Assembly (NCBI RefSeq): GCF_004103695.1
Contig: NZ_CP035280.1
Coordinates: forward strand, 2,728,001-2,792,000
Source of the DNA: Clostridium sp. JN-9
Lineage (GTDB): Bacteria > Bacillota > Clostridia > Clostridiales > Clostridiaceae
Direction of reading: 5' to 3'
DNA: 64,000 nt
The translations under genes were made by a program, and so were the position numbers. The notes below the pieces were generated by a model. The model worked only from the letters and a program-made list of their open reading frames with translations, did no database searches and had not been told where the DNA came from. This document shows positions 40,101-48,156 of this stretch, one piece after another; the first letter of the stretch is position 1, and each line of letters begins with the position of its first letter.

Positions 40101-40126
40101 AGGTCTGGAGCTTATGCCCCAGACCT
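40101..40126 (-). terminator. Terminator hairpin after mntP
   Basis: AGGTCTGG (40101-40108) pairs with CCAGACCT (40119-40126), a few bases after the mntP stop. The T tract on the minus strand is poor. Confidence 0.55.
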
Positions 40127-40130
40127 GCTT

Positions 40131-40682
40131 TTATAAAAACATCATTTTTAATCCAAAAATAAGCAATATTATTCCGCCAATATAATCCGCATATTTCCCC
40201 ACTACTGATATCTTTTTTAAATATCTTGCCATGTAGAAACCAATGCATGAAATTACAAAAGTCACTATTCCTATAAAAATGGTATCGTAAAGAATTATTA
40301 TGTTGCTGCTTATGTTATCTAAAGCTGTAAAGCCAATCACCATGGCATCAATACTTACAGAAATACCAAGTATTAAAGTCATTCCAGGTTTAAGATAGGG
40401 GCACTTTCCGTTGTTCTCAAAGCCTTCCTTTATCATTAGGATTCCAACTAATGCAATTAATATTCCACCTATTATCTCTGGCACCGAAACTATGTATCTG
40501 TTAAAAAAGAATCCAGCATAAGCTCCTAAAAATGAAAATAAAAATTGAAAAAATCCAAAGGAGCATGCAAAAAGAAGTTTATTTTTAAATTTTATTATAT
40601 TGTTCAAGCCTATACACAATGCCACCCCAAAAGCATCTAATGAAAGTGCCACTGCTATAAAAAACAGTGAGTAAAAGCTCAT
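40131..40682 (-). CDS. mntP: MntP-family manganese efflux protein
   Basis: A 183-residue membrane protein with six helices in two similar halves, each with the conserved Asp: [16 protein letters not shown] (half 1) and [16 protein letters not shown] (half 2). This is the MntP (DUF204) pattern of Mn2+ exporters. A relation to the YtaF sporulation branch cannot be excluded by eye, but the length fits MntP. It starts 22 bases after the last pilin gene with RBS GGAGG, so it is probably on the same transcript, an unexpected partner for pili. No Mn riboswitch (yybP-ykoY) is seen. Confidence 0.85.
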   Translation of the reverse strand: MSFYSLFFIAVALSLDAFGVALCIGLNNIIKFKNKLLFACSFGFFQFLFSFLGAYAGFFFNRYIVSVPEIIGGILIALVGILMIKEGFENNGKCPYLKPGMTLILGISVSIDAMVIGFTALDNISSNIIILYDTIFIGIVTFVISCIGFYMARYLKKISVVGKYADYIGGIILLIFGLKMMFL

Positions 40683-40703
40683 GATATTCCTCCATATTTA
40701 AAT

Positions 40704-42095
40704 TTACTGCTCAATATATTTGTTAAGTTTATATGTTGTAGAAGCTGGTGTTCCTTTACTTCCGCCAGTGGAATAATAACTATAATAATCTTCAAATACC
40801 TTTTTCATAATATTTAATGTATCATTATCCATTTTAGAAAAAGACATACTATCTATATTTTTAAATGAAATACCTTTGGCATAAATTGAGGACTTATTAA
40901 AATTAATATTATTGACACGCTGATTTTCATTATTGCTGTTATTTGTAGTAATACTGAATTTACCTGTACAGTATATAATCATGTTATTAAGATTTATATT
41001 TCTATCTTTATTTCCTGGATTTACTCTTAATGTACAATCCCCATCAATAAATATTATTTTGTTACTGGATGTATCTGAATTAAAGGCTTCGGCAGCCTTA
41101 CTGTTAAATTCAGGGTCTGTATTTCCTTTTATAGTGTATATTTTCACTGAATCTGACTGATCCGGTGGTGTTCCGCTCCCCTTAAAATTAATTGGATTTA
41201 TTGTCTTTGGAGCTATAATTTGTTTTGTTTCCACTTTAGTAATCTGTCTCCCTGAATTGTTATTTACATTTTTAACATTCATTGTAGAACTGCCATTAAA
41301 ATTATAATTCCCACCGTCGATATTTAGGGTATCAGCCTGAAGATACATACCATTTGTTGAAAAACTATTATTATTATCTTTCTTCTTCTTATTATTATTA
41401 TTATCATTATTAATAGTAGTATTAAAACTAATTGTCTTATCGGCAATTATTGAAAGCTTATTAAGATTAGTATTATTTGATAAAAAGCTTACATTTTCCC
41501 CCAACATAGTAATCTTATCACTAGAGGTAAAGCCTTCATTATCTTTAAAAAACAGGTTGCTTCCCTGAAAATACATTGGCGCAGAACTATTGACACTAGC
41601 TGTTCCATTAAATATGTCATCATCTGTTTCTGAATTAGGATCCATATCCCCCACCATAGTTATGCAATTATTACTTATGTCTGCAAAAACAGATTCTGCA
41701 TCAGTTGAAGGTTTTTCAGGAGTTGTTATTTTATCTAATACAGCTATTATAGTTTTACTCTTTGAATTTCCATTTGCTGTGGAGGTTACTGTGCATTTAT
41801 CCTTAGCATTGTTATCTTTTGTAATATAATTATAGTTATCTTCAACTGTAACTGAACAATTTATTTTACCATCTGAACTATTAAATGTAAAACCAGTTAA
41901 GTCACCGCTGTTTATTCTGCCCATGGCTTTTTCAATACCTGATTCAGCCATAAGTCTGACATTGTCTAAATTATTATATACTGATGTGAGTTTTTTAGTA
42001 CTTACAGCTACAGGTAAAAGGGATGTAGTTAATACCGTTAGTAACATAACTATACATAAAGTTATAATTAAGGCAACTCCCTTTTTCTTCTTCAT
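40704..42095 (-). CDS. PilX-like minor pilin with long Asn-rich passenger
   Basis: A 463-residue protein with a PilX N-terminal domain: basic KKKKG, then a hydrophobic helix (VALIITLCIVMLLTVLTTSL) and LMAESGIEKAMGRI, the conserved segment of minor pseudopilins. It lacks the usual FTLVE prepilin cut site. The rest is a repetitive, Asn/Ser/Thr-rich, probably beta-solenoid-like extracellular part. Residues about 230-245 (NNDNNNNKKKKDNNN) are encoded by triplet repeats. It is the last pilin of the operon, 6 bases after the preceding gene. It probably sits at the pilus tip or assists initiation. Confidence 0.75.
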   Translation of the reverse strand: MKKKKGVALIITLCIVMLLTVLTTSLLPVAVSTKKLTSVYNNLDNVRLMAESGIEKAMGRINSGDLTGFTFNSSDGKINCSVTVEDNYNYITKDNNAKDKCTVTSTANGNSKSKTIIAVLDKITTPEKPSTDAESVFADISNNCITMVGDMDPNSETDDDIFNGTASVNSSAPMYFQGSNLFFKDNEGFTSSDKITMLGENVSFLSNNTNLNKLSIIADKTISFNTTINNDNNNNKKKKDNNNSFSTNGMYLQADTLNIDGGNYNFNGSSTMNVKNVNNNSGRQITKVETKQIIAPKTINPINFKGSGTPPDQSDSVKIYTIKGNTDPEFNSKAAEAFNSDTSSNKIIFIDGDCTLRVNPGNKDRNINLNNMIIYCTGKFSITTNNSNNENQRVNNINFNKSSIYAKGISFKNIDSMSFSKMDNDTLNIMKKVFEDYYSYYSTGGSKGTPASTTYKLNKYIEQ

Positions 42096-42101
42096 ATTAC
42101 A

Positions 42102-42650
42102 TTAACTCCTTTTTCTTAATGATGCTGTTGTAACATAAGTATTGGTTTTATTTTTGTAAGATACTTGTGCTGTAATTTCAAATGATGATTTATTATTTTG
42201 AGGCCTTACCACTATGTCGTTTACATTAATTGAAATGCTATTATCTATACTGCTGTTATTATTTACATATGTAAATTTGTGCAGCTCTTTTTTATGTCCA
42301 TTTTCAACTATGGCATATAAATAACAGCTGGAGTTATCCTGTTCTAAATATATTAATGGTTTAACTAAGTTATTAACCTTTATTATCTTATTGGAGCCGT
42401 TAGAATCAAAAATATTAATATTGTTTCCAGATTCAATATTAAAACTTAATGATGCATATGATGCCTTTTTTATATTTTGTGAAATTTCCTCAGTAATTAC
42501 CTTACCAGAAGTCTCAATTGTATTATCAGTATATTCATTGGTATATATTTTATTATAGGAATTAAAAATAAAATATACAGTTGTAAGAACAATTGATAAT
42601 ATTGCCATAACTGCAATTAACTCAACCAGAGTAAAACCTTTTTTTTTCAT
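42102..42650 (-). CDS. Type IV minor prepilin (PilW-like)
   Basis: A 182-residue prepilin with a four-residue basic leader MKKKG, cut before FTLVELIAVMAILSIVLTTV (class III signal with the invariant Glu5). This is followed by the amphipathic alpha1 helix and a variable head. Length and position between other minor prepilins suggest PilW. ATG 42650 is used because AGGTGA, 5 bases upstream, serves as RBS and also contains the stop codon of the previous gene. It is processed by the PilD of the same operon. Confidence 0.85.
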   Translation of the reverse strand: MKKKGFTLVELIAVMAILSIVLTTVYFIFNSYNKIYTNEYTDNTIETSGKVITEEISQNIKKASYASLSFNIESGNNINIFDSNGSNKIIKVNNLVKPLIYLEQDNSSCYLYAIVENGHKKELHKFTYVNNNSSIDNSISINVNDIVVRPQNNKSSFEITAQVSYKNKTNTYVTTASLRKRS

Positions 42651-42655
42651 TAATC

Positions 42656-43201
42656 TCACCTGCTAATATACATTTCCCGGGTTATTTCATTTCCATTTGA
42701 ACCCTTTAAATTCCAGACTATAATCTTCATATAATATGTATTATCTGAAGTACTGTCATCTTCAATTATTAAATAAGCACCATATTTATTTTTGTTAGTA
42801 TTATGTGCAGTACATTTATTAAACAAATTTTTATCATGATTGTTATTATCATCCTCTGACACAGTTCCAGTAACCTTATCACTGCTGTTAAACCATGCAT
42901 TAAAATTTGAGTACTTTATGGAAGAATCCATACTTGTAGAAAAATTTAAAAGTTTGTCATCAAAATATAAAAAGCAAGACACAGGGCTGTTGGTGCCTGC
43001 CTTAGAATCTAAAGATGATTTACCGCCACCCTTAAAAGTCTCAATTATACTTTCTGCATAATTTTCATTATCCATTTTTAAATTATTGTCCCCATTTAAT
43101 TTAACTGTTGTTAACATTGCCGAGGAAATAGCAGTTAATGCAATTGCCATTATAGCTATAGCAGCTATTAACTCAACAAGAGTAAATCCCCTTTTTTTCA
43201 T
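42656..43201 (-). CDS. Type IV minor prepilin (PilV-like)
   Basis: A 181-residue prepilin: MKKRG leader, then FTLVELIAAIAIMAIALTAI with Glu5, followed by a globular head with little similarity to known families. ATG 43201 is preceded by GGGTGAT. A much longer frame to 43285 has no RBS and overlaps PilO extensively, so it is not used. The start lies inside the 3' end of pilO by 17 bases upstream reading, indicating tight coupling. The minor pilins here probably prime pilus assembly. Confidence 0.85.
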   Translation of the reverse strand: MKKRGFTLVELIAAIAIMAIALTAISSAMLTTVKLNGDNNLKMDNENYAESIIETFKGGGKSSLDSKAGTNSPVSCFLYFDDKLLNFSTSMDSSIKYSNFNAWFNSSDKVTGTVSEDDNNNHDKNLFNKCTAHNTNKNKYGAYLIIEDDSTSDNTYYMKIIVWNLKGSNGNEITREMYISR

Positions 43202-43217
43202 AAATATCACCCTATAT

Positions 43218-43883
43218 CTAATTAAATAGATTATCCTTGCCTGCGGAAGGATCTTTAAATTCATAAATTTGTTTTGAATTCTCACTATTTATATAATAAT
43301 ATTTTAAGCTTATATCCCCAGTTATGGAATTACTTTTATCAGTACTTTTACTTAATTTCACATCCTGAATTTCTGCAATTCTCTTTCCCTTTTCAACAGC
43401 ATTTATGAAATTAATTAAAGCTTTATAATCTCCATTTACCTGAAGCTTAACAGGTAATACCATAAGCAAATCCTCATTATTGTTTTTTTTGCTGGCAACT
43501 GTATTTTCACCTGCAGTTTTTGAATCTGCCTTTGAATACTGAGTCTCTTTTCCAAATTCAATAGAAATTATGCTTGTATTATTAGAATCAGCAGCTTTTT
43601 TTAATTCATATGGAATTTCAGGATTTCTCTCCCCATTAGGCAGTTCCTTTAAAGATTCATTATACTTAAGTTTTATTTTTTCTAATTTAGCTTTATTAAT
43701 TTTATTTTCTGTTTTAAGCTTATCAATATCAAGCAGTGCAATACTTTTTGCATTTATTGAAGCATTTTTTTCGCTTATTTTTTTCATTATGGGGCTTAAG
43801 AAAAAACTTGTATATACATAACCTATTAATAATACTGCTAATATAATCAGCAAAAATTTTTCACGTTTTTCAAGAGAATTCAC
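43218..43883 (-). CDS. pilO: Type IV pilus alignment protein PilO
   Basis: A 221-residue bitopic membrane protein: short cytosolic N-terminus, one helix (about 11-30, LLIILAVLLIGYVYTSFFL), a coiled-coil stretch (30-85) and a small ferredoxin-like outer domain. PilO pairs with PilN and connects to the inner-membrane PilM and PilC. The start is a GTG at 43883 after GGAGGAGG. It lies between pilN and the minor pilins, in the standard order M-N-O. Confidence 0.85.
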   Translation of the reverse strand: MNSLEKREKFLLIILAVLLIGYVYTSFFLSPIMKKISEKNASINAKSIALLDIDKLKTENKINKAKLEKIKLKYNESLKELPNGERNPEIPYELKKAADSNNTSIISIEFGKETQYSKADSKTAGENTVASKKNNNEDLLMVLPVKLQVNGDYKALINFINAVEKGKRIAEIQDVKLSKSTDKSNSITGDISLKYYYINSENSKQIYEFKDPSAGKDNLFN

Positions 43884-43913
43884 TTAAATGCCTCCTCCAA
43901 AATAAAAAGATTA

Positions 43914-44453
43914 TTAAAATTTAATGTTTATTGTAAACTGAAAATTACCCTGACTGCCATTTAAAGAACTGTCTGTTTTATTAATTAAATTAATTTTAGC
44001 ATTACTGTACTGCTGGCTCATTTCCAAATTGGCAGCAAAAACATTTATAGAATTAAAATCTGATGCTGTTCCATTAATAGTAATTACCCCTTCAGAATAA
44101 TTCAGATCTGAAAAATAAATATCCTTTGGAATATACTTTTCTAAATTTTGAATTTTATCTTTAATCAGCGGCTTTTCCTTAATAAGCTTTTGAACTTTAT
44201 TATTATAGGAAGTATATTGCTGTATTTCATTATCCATTTTTGTTTTTTCATCCACTATATCTTTATTAGATGAAATTTTGGCATTAATTAAACTTTCTTT
44301 ATTGTCAAGAAATTGTAAATATGCCTTAGGTACTAATATTCCTAATAATAACACAGCTGCACATATGGTAATAATTGAAATTATCTTCAGCTGTTTTGAT
44401 TTTTTCTGCTTTTTAGCTTTCAATTCATATGGAATCAAATTTAATTCGGCCAT
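43914..44453 (-). CDS. pilN: Type IV pilus assembly protein PilN
   Basis: A 179-residue bitopic protein. The N-terminal AELNLIPYELKAKKQKK is the conserved PilN peptide (xNLLPxR-like) that binds PilM. A helix (about 23-43), a coiled coil and a small outer domain follow. RBS AAGGAAGGAG precedes ATG 44453, 3 bases after pilM. It forms the PilMNO platform. Confidence 0.88.
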   Translation of the reverse strand: MAELNLIPYELKAKKQKKSKQLKIISIITICAAVLLLGILVPKAYLQFLDNKESLINAKISSNKDIVDEKTKMDNEIQQYTSYNNKVQKLIKEKPLIKDKIQNLEKYIPKDIYFSDLNYSEGVITINGTASDFNSINVFAANLEMSQQYSNAKINLINKTDSSLNGSQGNFQFTINIKF

Positions 44454-44456
44454 AAT

Positions 44457-45485
44457 CTACTCCTTCCTTAACAATAAACCTAATGTGCTTATATAAAATC
44501 TATGTTCACAATTTGAAGGAAGCTTTGTTTTAAGCCCTAGATCAGATACAGAATTCACCATATTTACCGGGCAGTTAAAATAATTGCCTGCATATTCACT
44601 TAATCCTGGTATATTACTTCCACCGCCTATTAAGTATATTTGGTGTAAACTTCTTTTGGATTTTCCAATAACATAAAATTGGATTACTTTCTCAAAAGAT
44701 GAAAAAGCATTTTCCAGTAACATCATTATTCTTTTTTCCGTATCAGTTCCTTCTTCATTTCCTGTAAGGCTAAAATTTTCAGTAAAATATTTATATGCCT
44801 CATGAGAGTTAATATTTTCCCTTTTCACTATTTCCTTTAAAATGTTGCTTATTCCAAATGGTATTTCTCTTTCAATAAAAAGCTTTCCTTTATCAATAAT
44901 TGTAAAATTAGAATTTTTATTTCCAATATCAATAATTCCAATACTTTCAATGGATTTATCTGAATTATACACATTTTTAAAAACACGGCATGCACAGTTA
45001 GCCGTAATGTCTATAGATTGCAGCTCTAAATTCAGCATATTTGCTATTTTTAAATATTGATTAATCTTCACTTTAGGCACAGCAACCACTAAAAGTTTAA
45101 AAATCTTTTTATCAGGTGAGCTTACTCTGTCAATTATCTCGTAATCTATATAGTAATCTTCTCCATCCTTAGGAAGATTTTGAGAAGCATCCCATTGCAC
45201 AGAGTTCATTACTCCCTTTTCATCCATAATAGGTACTTCTGTATGTCTTATGGAGATATCCTGGCCATGTACAGAAAATGAAATTCCTTTTGCTTTAATA
45301 TTATTTGTTGATAAATATTCTGAAATGGCAGTTTTAACTGCTTCCGCATTAATAATCTTATCATCCATAACGCTGTTTTCCGGAGTTTTTATTAATCCGC
45401 AGTTAGTAACACTTTTTTTATTTCCCACCATGATTTTTATGTATGTTGAACCAATATCTAATGCTATAACATCCTTCAAAAACAT
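44457..45485 (-). CDS. pilM: Type IV pilus assembly ATPase-fold protein PilM
   Basis: A 342-residue actin-like (FtsA-type) protein that binds nucleotide and the PilN tail on the cytosolic face. Phosphate 1 motif IALDIGSTYIKIMVG opens the protein; phosphate 2 IGIIDIGNKNSNFTII and the adenosine motif IYLIGGGSNIPGLSEY are intact. Length matches PilM (about 340-350). RBS GAGGTG precedes ATG 45485. The position after pilD and before pilN is usual in clostridia. Confidence 0.92.
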   Translation of the reverse strand: MFLKDVIALDIGSTYIKIMVGNKKSVTNCGLIKTPENSVMDDKIINAEAVKTAISEYLSTNNIKAKGISFSVHGQDISIRHTEVPIMDEKGVMNSVQWDASQNLPKDGEDYYIDYEIIDRVSSPDKKIFKLLVVAVPKVKINQYLKIANMLNLELQSIDITANCACRVFKNVYNSDKSIESIGIIDIGNKNSNFTIIDKGKLFIEREIPFGISNILKEIVKRENINSHEAYKYFTENFSLTGNEEGTDTEKRIMMLLENAFSSFEKVIQFYVIGKSKRSLHQIYLIGGGSNIPGLSEYAGNYFNCPVNMVNSVSDLGLKTKLPSNCEHRFYISTLGLLLRKE

Positions 45486-45515
45486 ATGAACACCTCGCCT
45501 GTTAAACGTCTGTAA

Positions 45516-46271
45516 TTATAAAATGCCTAAATACCATGCTATTGCACTATTTCCAATAAAAATAGAAATAGCTGCAGCTATGGATATATATGGGCCAAAG
45601 GGTATATAATCCTTTCTGGACTTTTTCTTGGTTATTAAAAGAATAATGCCTATTAATCCGCCTAATGTAAATGAAATAAAAAGCATAAAAATAGTTAACT
45701 TCCATCCTAAAAATAAGCCGCACATTCCGCAGATCTCTGCATCTCCCCAGCCCATGCCATGTGTCAGCAGAATAATCAATGCAATTACAGAAAAGCCAAT
45801 AGCTCCTCCTATTAAAAAATCCAAAACTCCCCCTGAAAAATATATAAAATTAATTATTAATAAAATAATTCCAAAAACAATACCTGAATAAGTAGTTTTG
45901 GAATACACATCTGTTGTATCAAAGTCTATAATACCAATTACCAATAAAAAGCATATTAGTATGGCAGATTTAACAAAGTCAATGCTTAAACCAAATTTCA
46001 TATAAAGTGCTAAAAACATGATGCCAGTTGTCAATTCTATTAATGGATATCTAAAAGAGATCCTTTCTTTGCAATATCTGCATTTTCCTCTTAAAATCAA
46101 ATAACTAAATACTGGTATCAAATCATACCACTTTATTCTGTTTCCACAATTGGTACAATGTGATGGAGGAAATGATATGGACTCCTCCCTGGGTATTCTA
46201 TATATGCATACATTTAAAAAGCTTCCTATAATGAGACCAATAATGAAAATGTAAATTTTTATGATAAGCAT
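45516..46271 (-). CDS. pilD: Prepilin peptidase and N-methyltransferase PilD
   Basis: A 251-residue integral membrane aspartyl protease that removes prepilin leaders and methylates the new N-terminus. The DiS_P domain has two CxxC pairs (HCTNCGNRIKWYDLIPVFSY and CRYCKERISFRYP), and the catalytic Asp residues are in IGIIDFDTTDVYS and HGMGWGDAEICGM. About eight helices. RBS AGGAGG precedes ATG 46271. A strong hairpin and an AGTTAAG heptamer tract lie between pilA and this gene. Confidence 0.94.
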   Translation of the reverse strand: MLIIKIYIFIIGLIIGSFLNVCIYRIPREESISFPPSHCTNCGNRIKWYDLIPVFSYLILRGKCRYCKERISFRYPLIELTTGIMFLALYMKFGLSIDFVKSAILICFLLVIGIIDFDTTDVYSKTTYSGIVFGIILLIINFIYFSGGVLDFLIGGAIGFSVIALIILLTHGMGWGDAEICGMCGLFLGWKLTIFMLFISFTLGGLIGIILLITKKKSRKDYIPFGPYISIAAAISIFIGNSAIAWYLGIL

Positions 46272-46286
46272 AAAACCTCCTAATTA

Positions 46287-46321
46287 CAGTTAAGAGTTAA
46301 GAGTTAAAAGTTAAAAGTTAA
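46287..46321 (-). repeat. AGTTAAG heptamer tract upstream of pilD
   Basis: Five tandem 7-base units: AGTTAAG AGTTAAG AGTTAAA AGTTAAA AGTTAAG (plus-strand reading). Similar tracts occur at 22621-22720 and 46883-46937. Confidence 0.8.
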
Positions 46322-46325
46322 GGAT

Positions 46326-46352
46326 GGTTTTTCTCCCGGTGGGAGAAAAACC
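46326..46352 (-). terminator. Perfect hairpin between pilA and pilD
   Basis: GGTTTTTCTCCC (46326-46337) and GGGAGAAAAACC (46341-46352), 12 perfect pairs with a 3-base loop. No clean T tract. It could protect the pilA end of the mRNA or lower pilD expression. Confidence 0.55.
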
Positions 46353-46414
46353 TTAATAATTGTATATGTTATTTTTGTTAATTTAAAATACAATTATCAC
46401 TTTGACTATTTATC

Positions 46415-46822
46415 TTATTGTGTTACTGTAACTGTATAAATACCACCTTTTTTTGCTACTTTAAAATCTGCTTCAGCTCCACCGGCAATTTTCTCCAGAT
46501 CTGCTACAGACTTATCTTTTAAATAAGTAGGAACTGCTACTGCGCTTGATAGCTTTGTTATAGATGCATCATCTACTTTAGTAATCTGCTCATCGGTTCC
46601 CTTGTCTGCATTGTATGATTGTACTGCGGTTAATACAGTTTTTGCATCTGCCTGAACTTTTGACCTGTCTGCCTTATCTGTGTATCCTGTAACCTTTGGG
46701 ACAATAATAGCTGCTAAAATGGCTAATATAGCTATAACTGCAATAAGTTCAACCAATGTAAATCCCTTTTTCTTTTTTTTGCTTAAGAGTTGTTTTTTTT
46801 CTCTTAAAATTAATTCACTCAT
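46415..46822 (-). CDS. pilA: Major type IV pilin
   Basis: A 135-residue prepilin. A long basic leader (MSELILREKKQLLSKKKKKG) is cut before FTLVELIAVIAILAILAAII, with Glu5 intact. The alpha1 helix leads into a short head (to residue 135) rich in Ala, Asp, Lys and Thr with no cysteines, so no disulfide-closed D-region. ATG 46822 follows GGAGGAAG; an upstream ATG 46837 overlaps the RBS. The gene stands apart, with spacers of 101 and 143 bases and hairpins on both sides, as expected for a highly expressed major subunit. Confidence 0.9.
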   Translation of the reverse strand: MSELILREKKQLLSKKKKKGFTLVELIAVIAILAILAAIIVPKVTGYTDKADRSKVQADAKTVLTAVQSYNADKGTDEQITKVDDASITKLSSAVAVPTYLKDKSVADLEKIAGGAEADFKVAKKGGIYTVTVTQ

Positions 46823-46867
46823 TTTCTCTTCCTCCATTAAATTTATAATTATATGTTTACACTGAAG

Positions 46868-46937
46868 CTTTACCTTCAGTAAATATATACCAACTTAAAA
46901 CTTCCAACTGCAACTTTAAACTTTTAACTTTGAACTG
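46868..46937 (-). repeat. Hairpin plus AGTTNNN heptamer tract between pilC and pilA
   Basis: On the minus strand, AGTT-type heptamers (CAGTTAA CAGTTCA AAGTTAA AAGTTTA AAGTTGC) begin at the pilC stop codon. ACTGAAG/CTTCAGT, a 7-base-pair hairpin, closes the tract before pilA. Confidence 0.7.
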
Positions 46938-48140
46938 TTAACTGAAGGAGTTGTACATACTGAATACAGGTAATATTATTGATAAAATTATAAACCCTAC
47001 TATTACAGATAATAGAATTATAATTGCCGGTTCAATTAAAGAGGTTAATTGGGCTGTAGCTGTTTCAACTTCTGTATCGTAAAATTCTGCAGTCTTTTTA
47101 AGTATATTATCAAGGCTTCCAGACTCCTCACCAATTTTCATCATCTGAGTGAGCATAATTGGAAATATCTTTCTTGATTCCAATGTTTCACCTAAGCCTG
47201 CTCCCTTTTTTACTTCTTCTTTTAGAGACATCATAATATCATAAACAGTTTTGCTCTCTAATACATCTGCACAAATATCAATGCACTCAATTAACGGAAC
47301 TCCGCTTCCCATTAAAATACCAAAGGTTCTTGCAAATCTTGCAGTAATTATTTTTTTGTATATAGGTCCAAATATAGGTATTTTCATTAAATATTTATCA
47401 CTTTTAAGTTTATTAGCTTTATTGTTTGAGAGATATTTTAACAATATAGCAGAAAATATAATCAAAGCTAAAACAAAAAGTCCTTTTGTTTTAATGAAAT
47501 CACTTATTCCCATTACTATTCTTGTGGGCATAGGTACTTGTCCACCTAGACTGGATATCATATTGGTAAAAATGGGAACAACCTTTGTTACCAGCATTGT
47601 TACAACAATTATAGCAAATATAGAAATAACAGCAGGGTATGTTAAGGCCTGTTTTATTTTTTGCTGCTGCTTATATTCCTTATCATAATAAGCTGCCATG
47701 GTATCCAGTATTTTATCCAGTGTACCGCTGGTTTCACCAACAGTTATCATATTTACCAGCATATTGGGAATATCTTTATGTTCACCCATTGCTTCTGACA
47801 AAGATTTCCCTTTTTGAACATCATCATATATAAAGTTCAGTATTTTTTTAAATTTAATATTTTCAGTTTGTTCTTTAACAATTTCTAAAGCTTTAACTAT
47901 GCTGATACCAGCTGAAATTATAACAGCAAACTGTCTGCAGAATATGGATATATCCTTTAAAGTTAACTTCTTATAATCGTTGAAATCAATGTTCATGGCA
48001 TTGCTATAAGGTTTGATTTTTACAGGAAAATAATTTTTTTCTCTAAGGGATGTAGTTAGTGCATTCATGTCAACAGCATCTATTTTCCCTTTAACTGTAA
48101 TGCCCTGAAGATTCTTAGCTTCATAAACAAAAACAGGCAA
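46938..48140 (-). CDS. pilC: Type IV pilus platform protein PilC
   Basis: A 400-residue inner-membrane protein with two GspF domains (about 65-190 and 270-390) and three main helices. Motifs FCRQFAVIISAGISIVKALE and GETSGTLDKILD occur in the first repeat, and GVPLIECIDICADV and GEESGSLDNILKKTA in the second. It connects the assembly ATPase to the growing pilus. The start is TTG 48140 after GAGGTGG. The stop codon TAA is formed by the first AGTTAA heptamer. It starts 16 bases after pilB. Confidence 0.94.
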   Translation of the reverse strand: MPVFVYEAKNLQGITVKGKIDAVDMNALTTSLREKNYFPVKIKPYSNAMNIDFNDYKKLTLKDISIFCRQFAVIISAGISIVKALEIVKEQTENIKFKKILNFIYDDVQKGKSLSEAMGEHKDIPNMLVNMITVGETSGTLDKILDTMAAYYDKEYKQQQKIKQALTYPAVISIFAIIVVTMLVTKVVPIFTNMISSLGGQVPMPTRIVMGISDFIKTKGLFVLALIIFSAILLKYLSNNKANKLKSDKYLMKIPIFGPIYKKIITARFARTFGILMGSGVPLIECIDICADVLESKTVYDIMMSLKEEVKKGAGLGETLESRKIFPIMLTQMMKIGEESGSLDNILKKTAEFYDTEVETATAQLTSLIEPAIIILLSVIVGFIILSIILPVFSMYNSFS

Positions 48141-48156
48141 CTTACCACCTCATTTA

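Noticed and set aside
40683-40703. Manganese (yybP-ykoY) riboswitch before mntP
   Set aside because: Only 21 bases separate mntP from the preceding gene; no room for the element.
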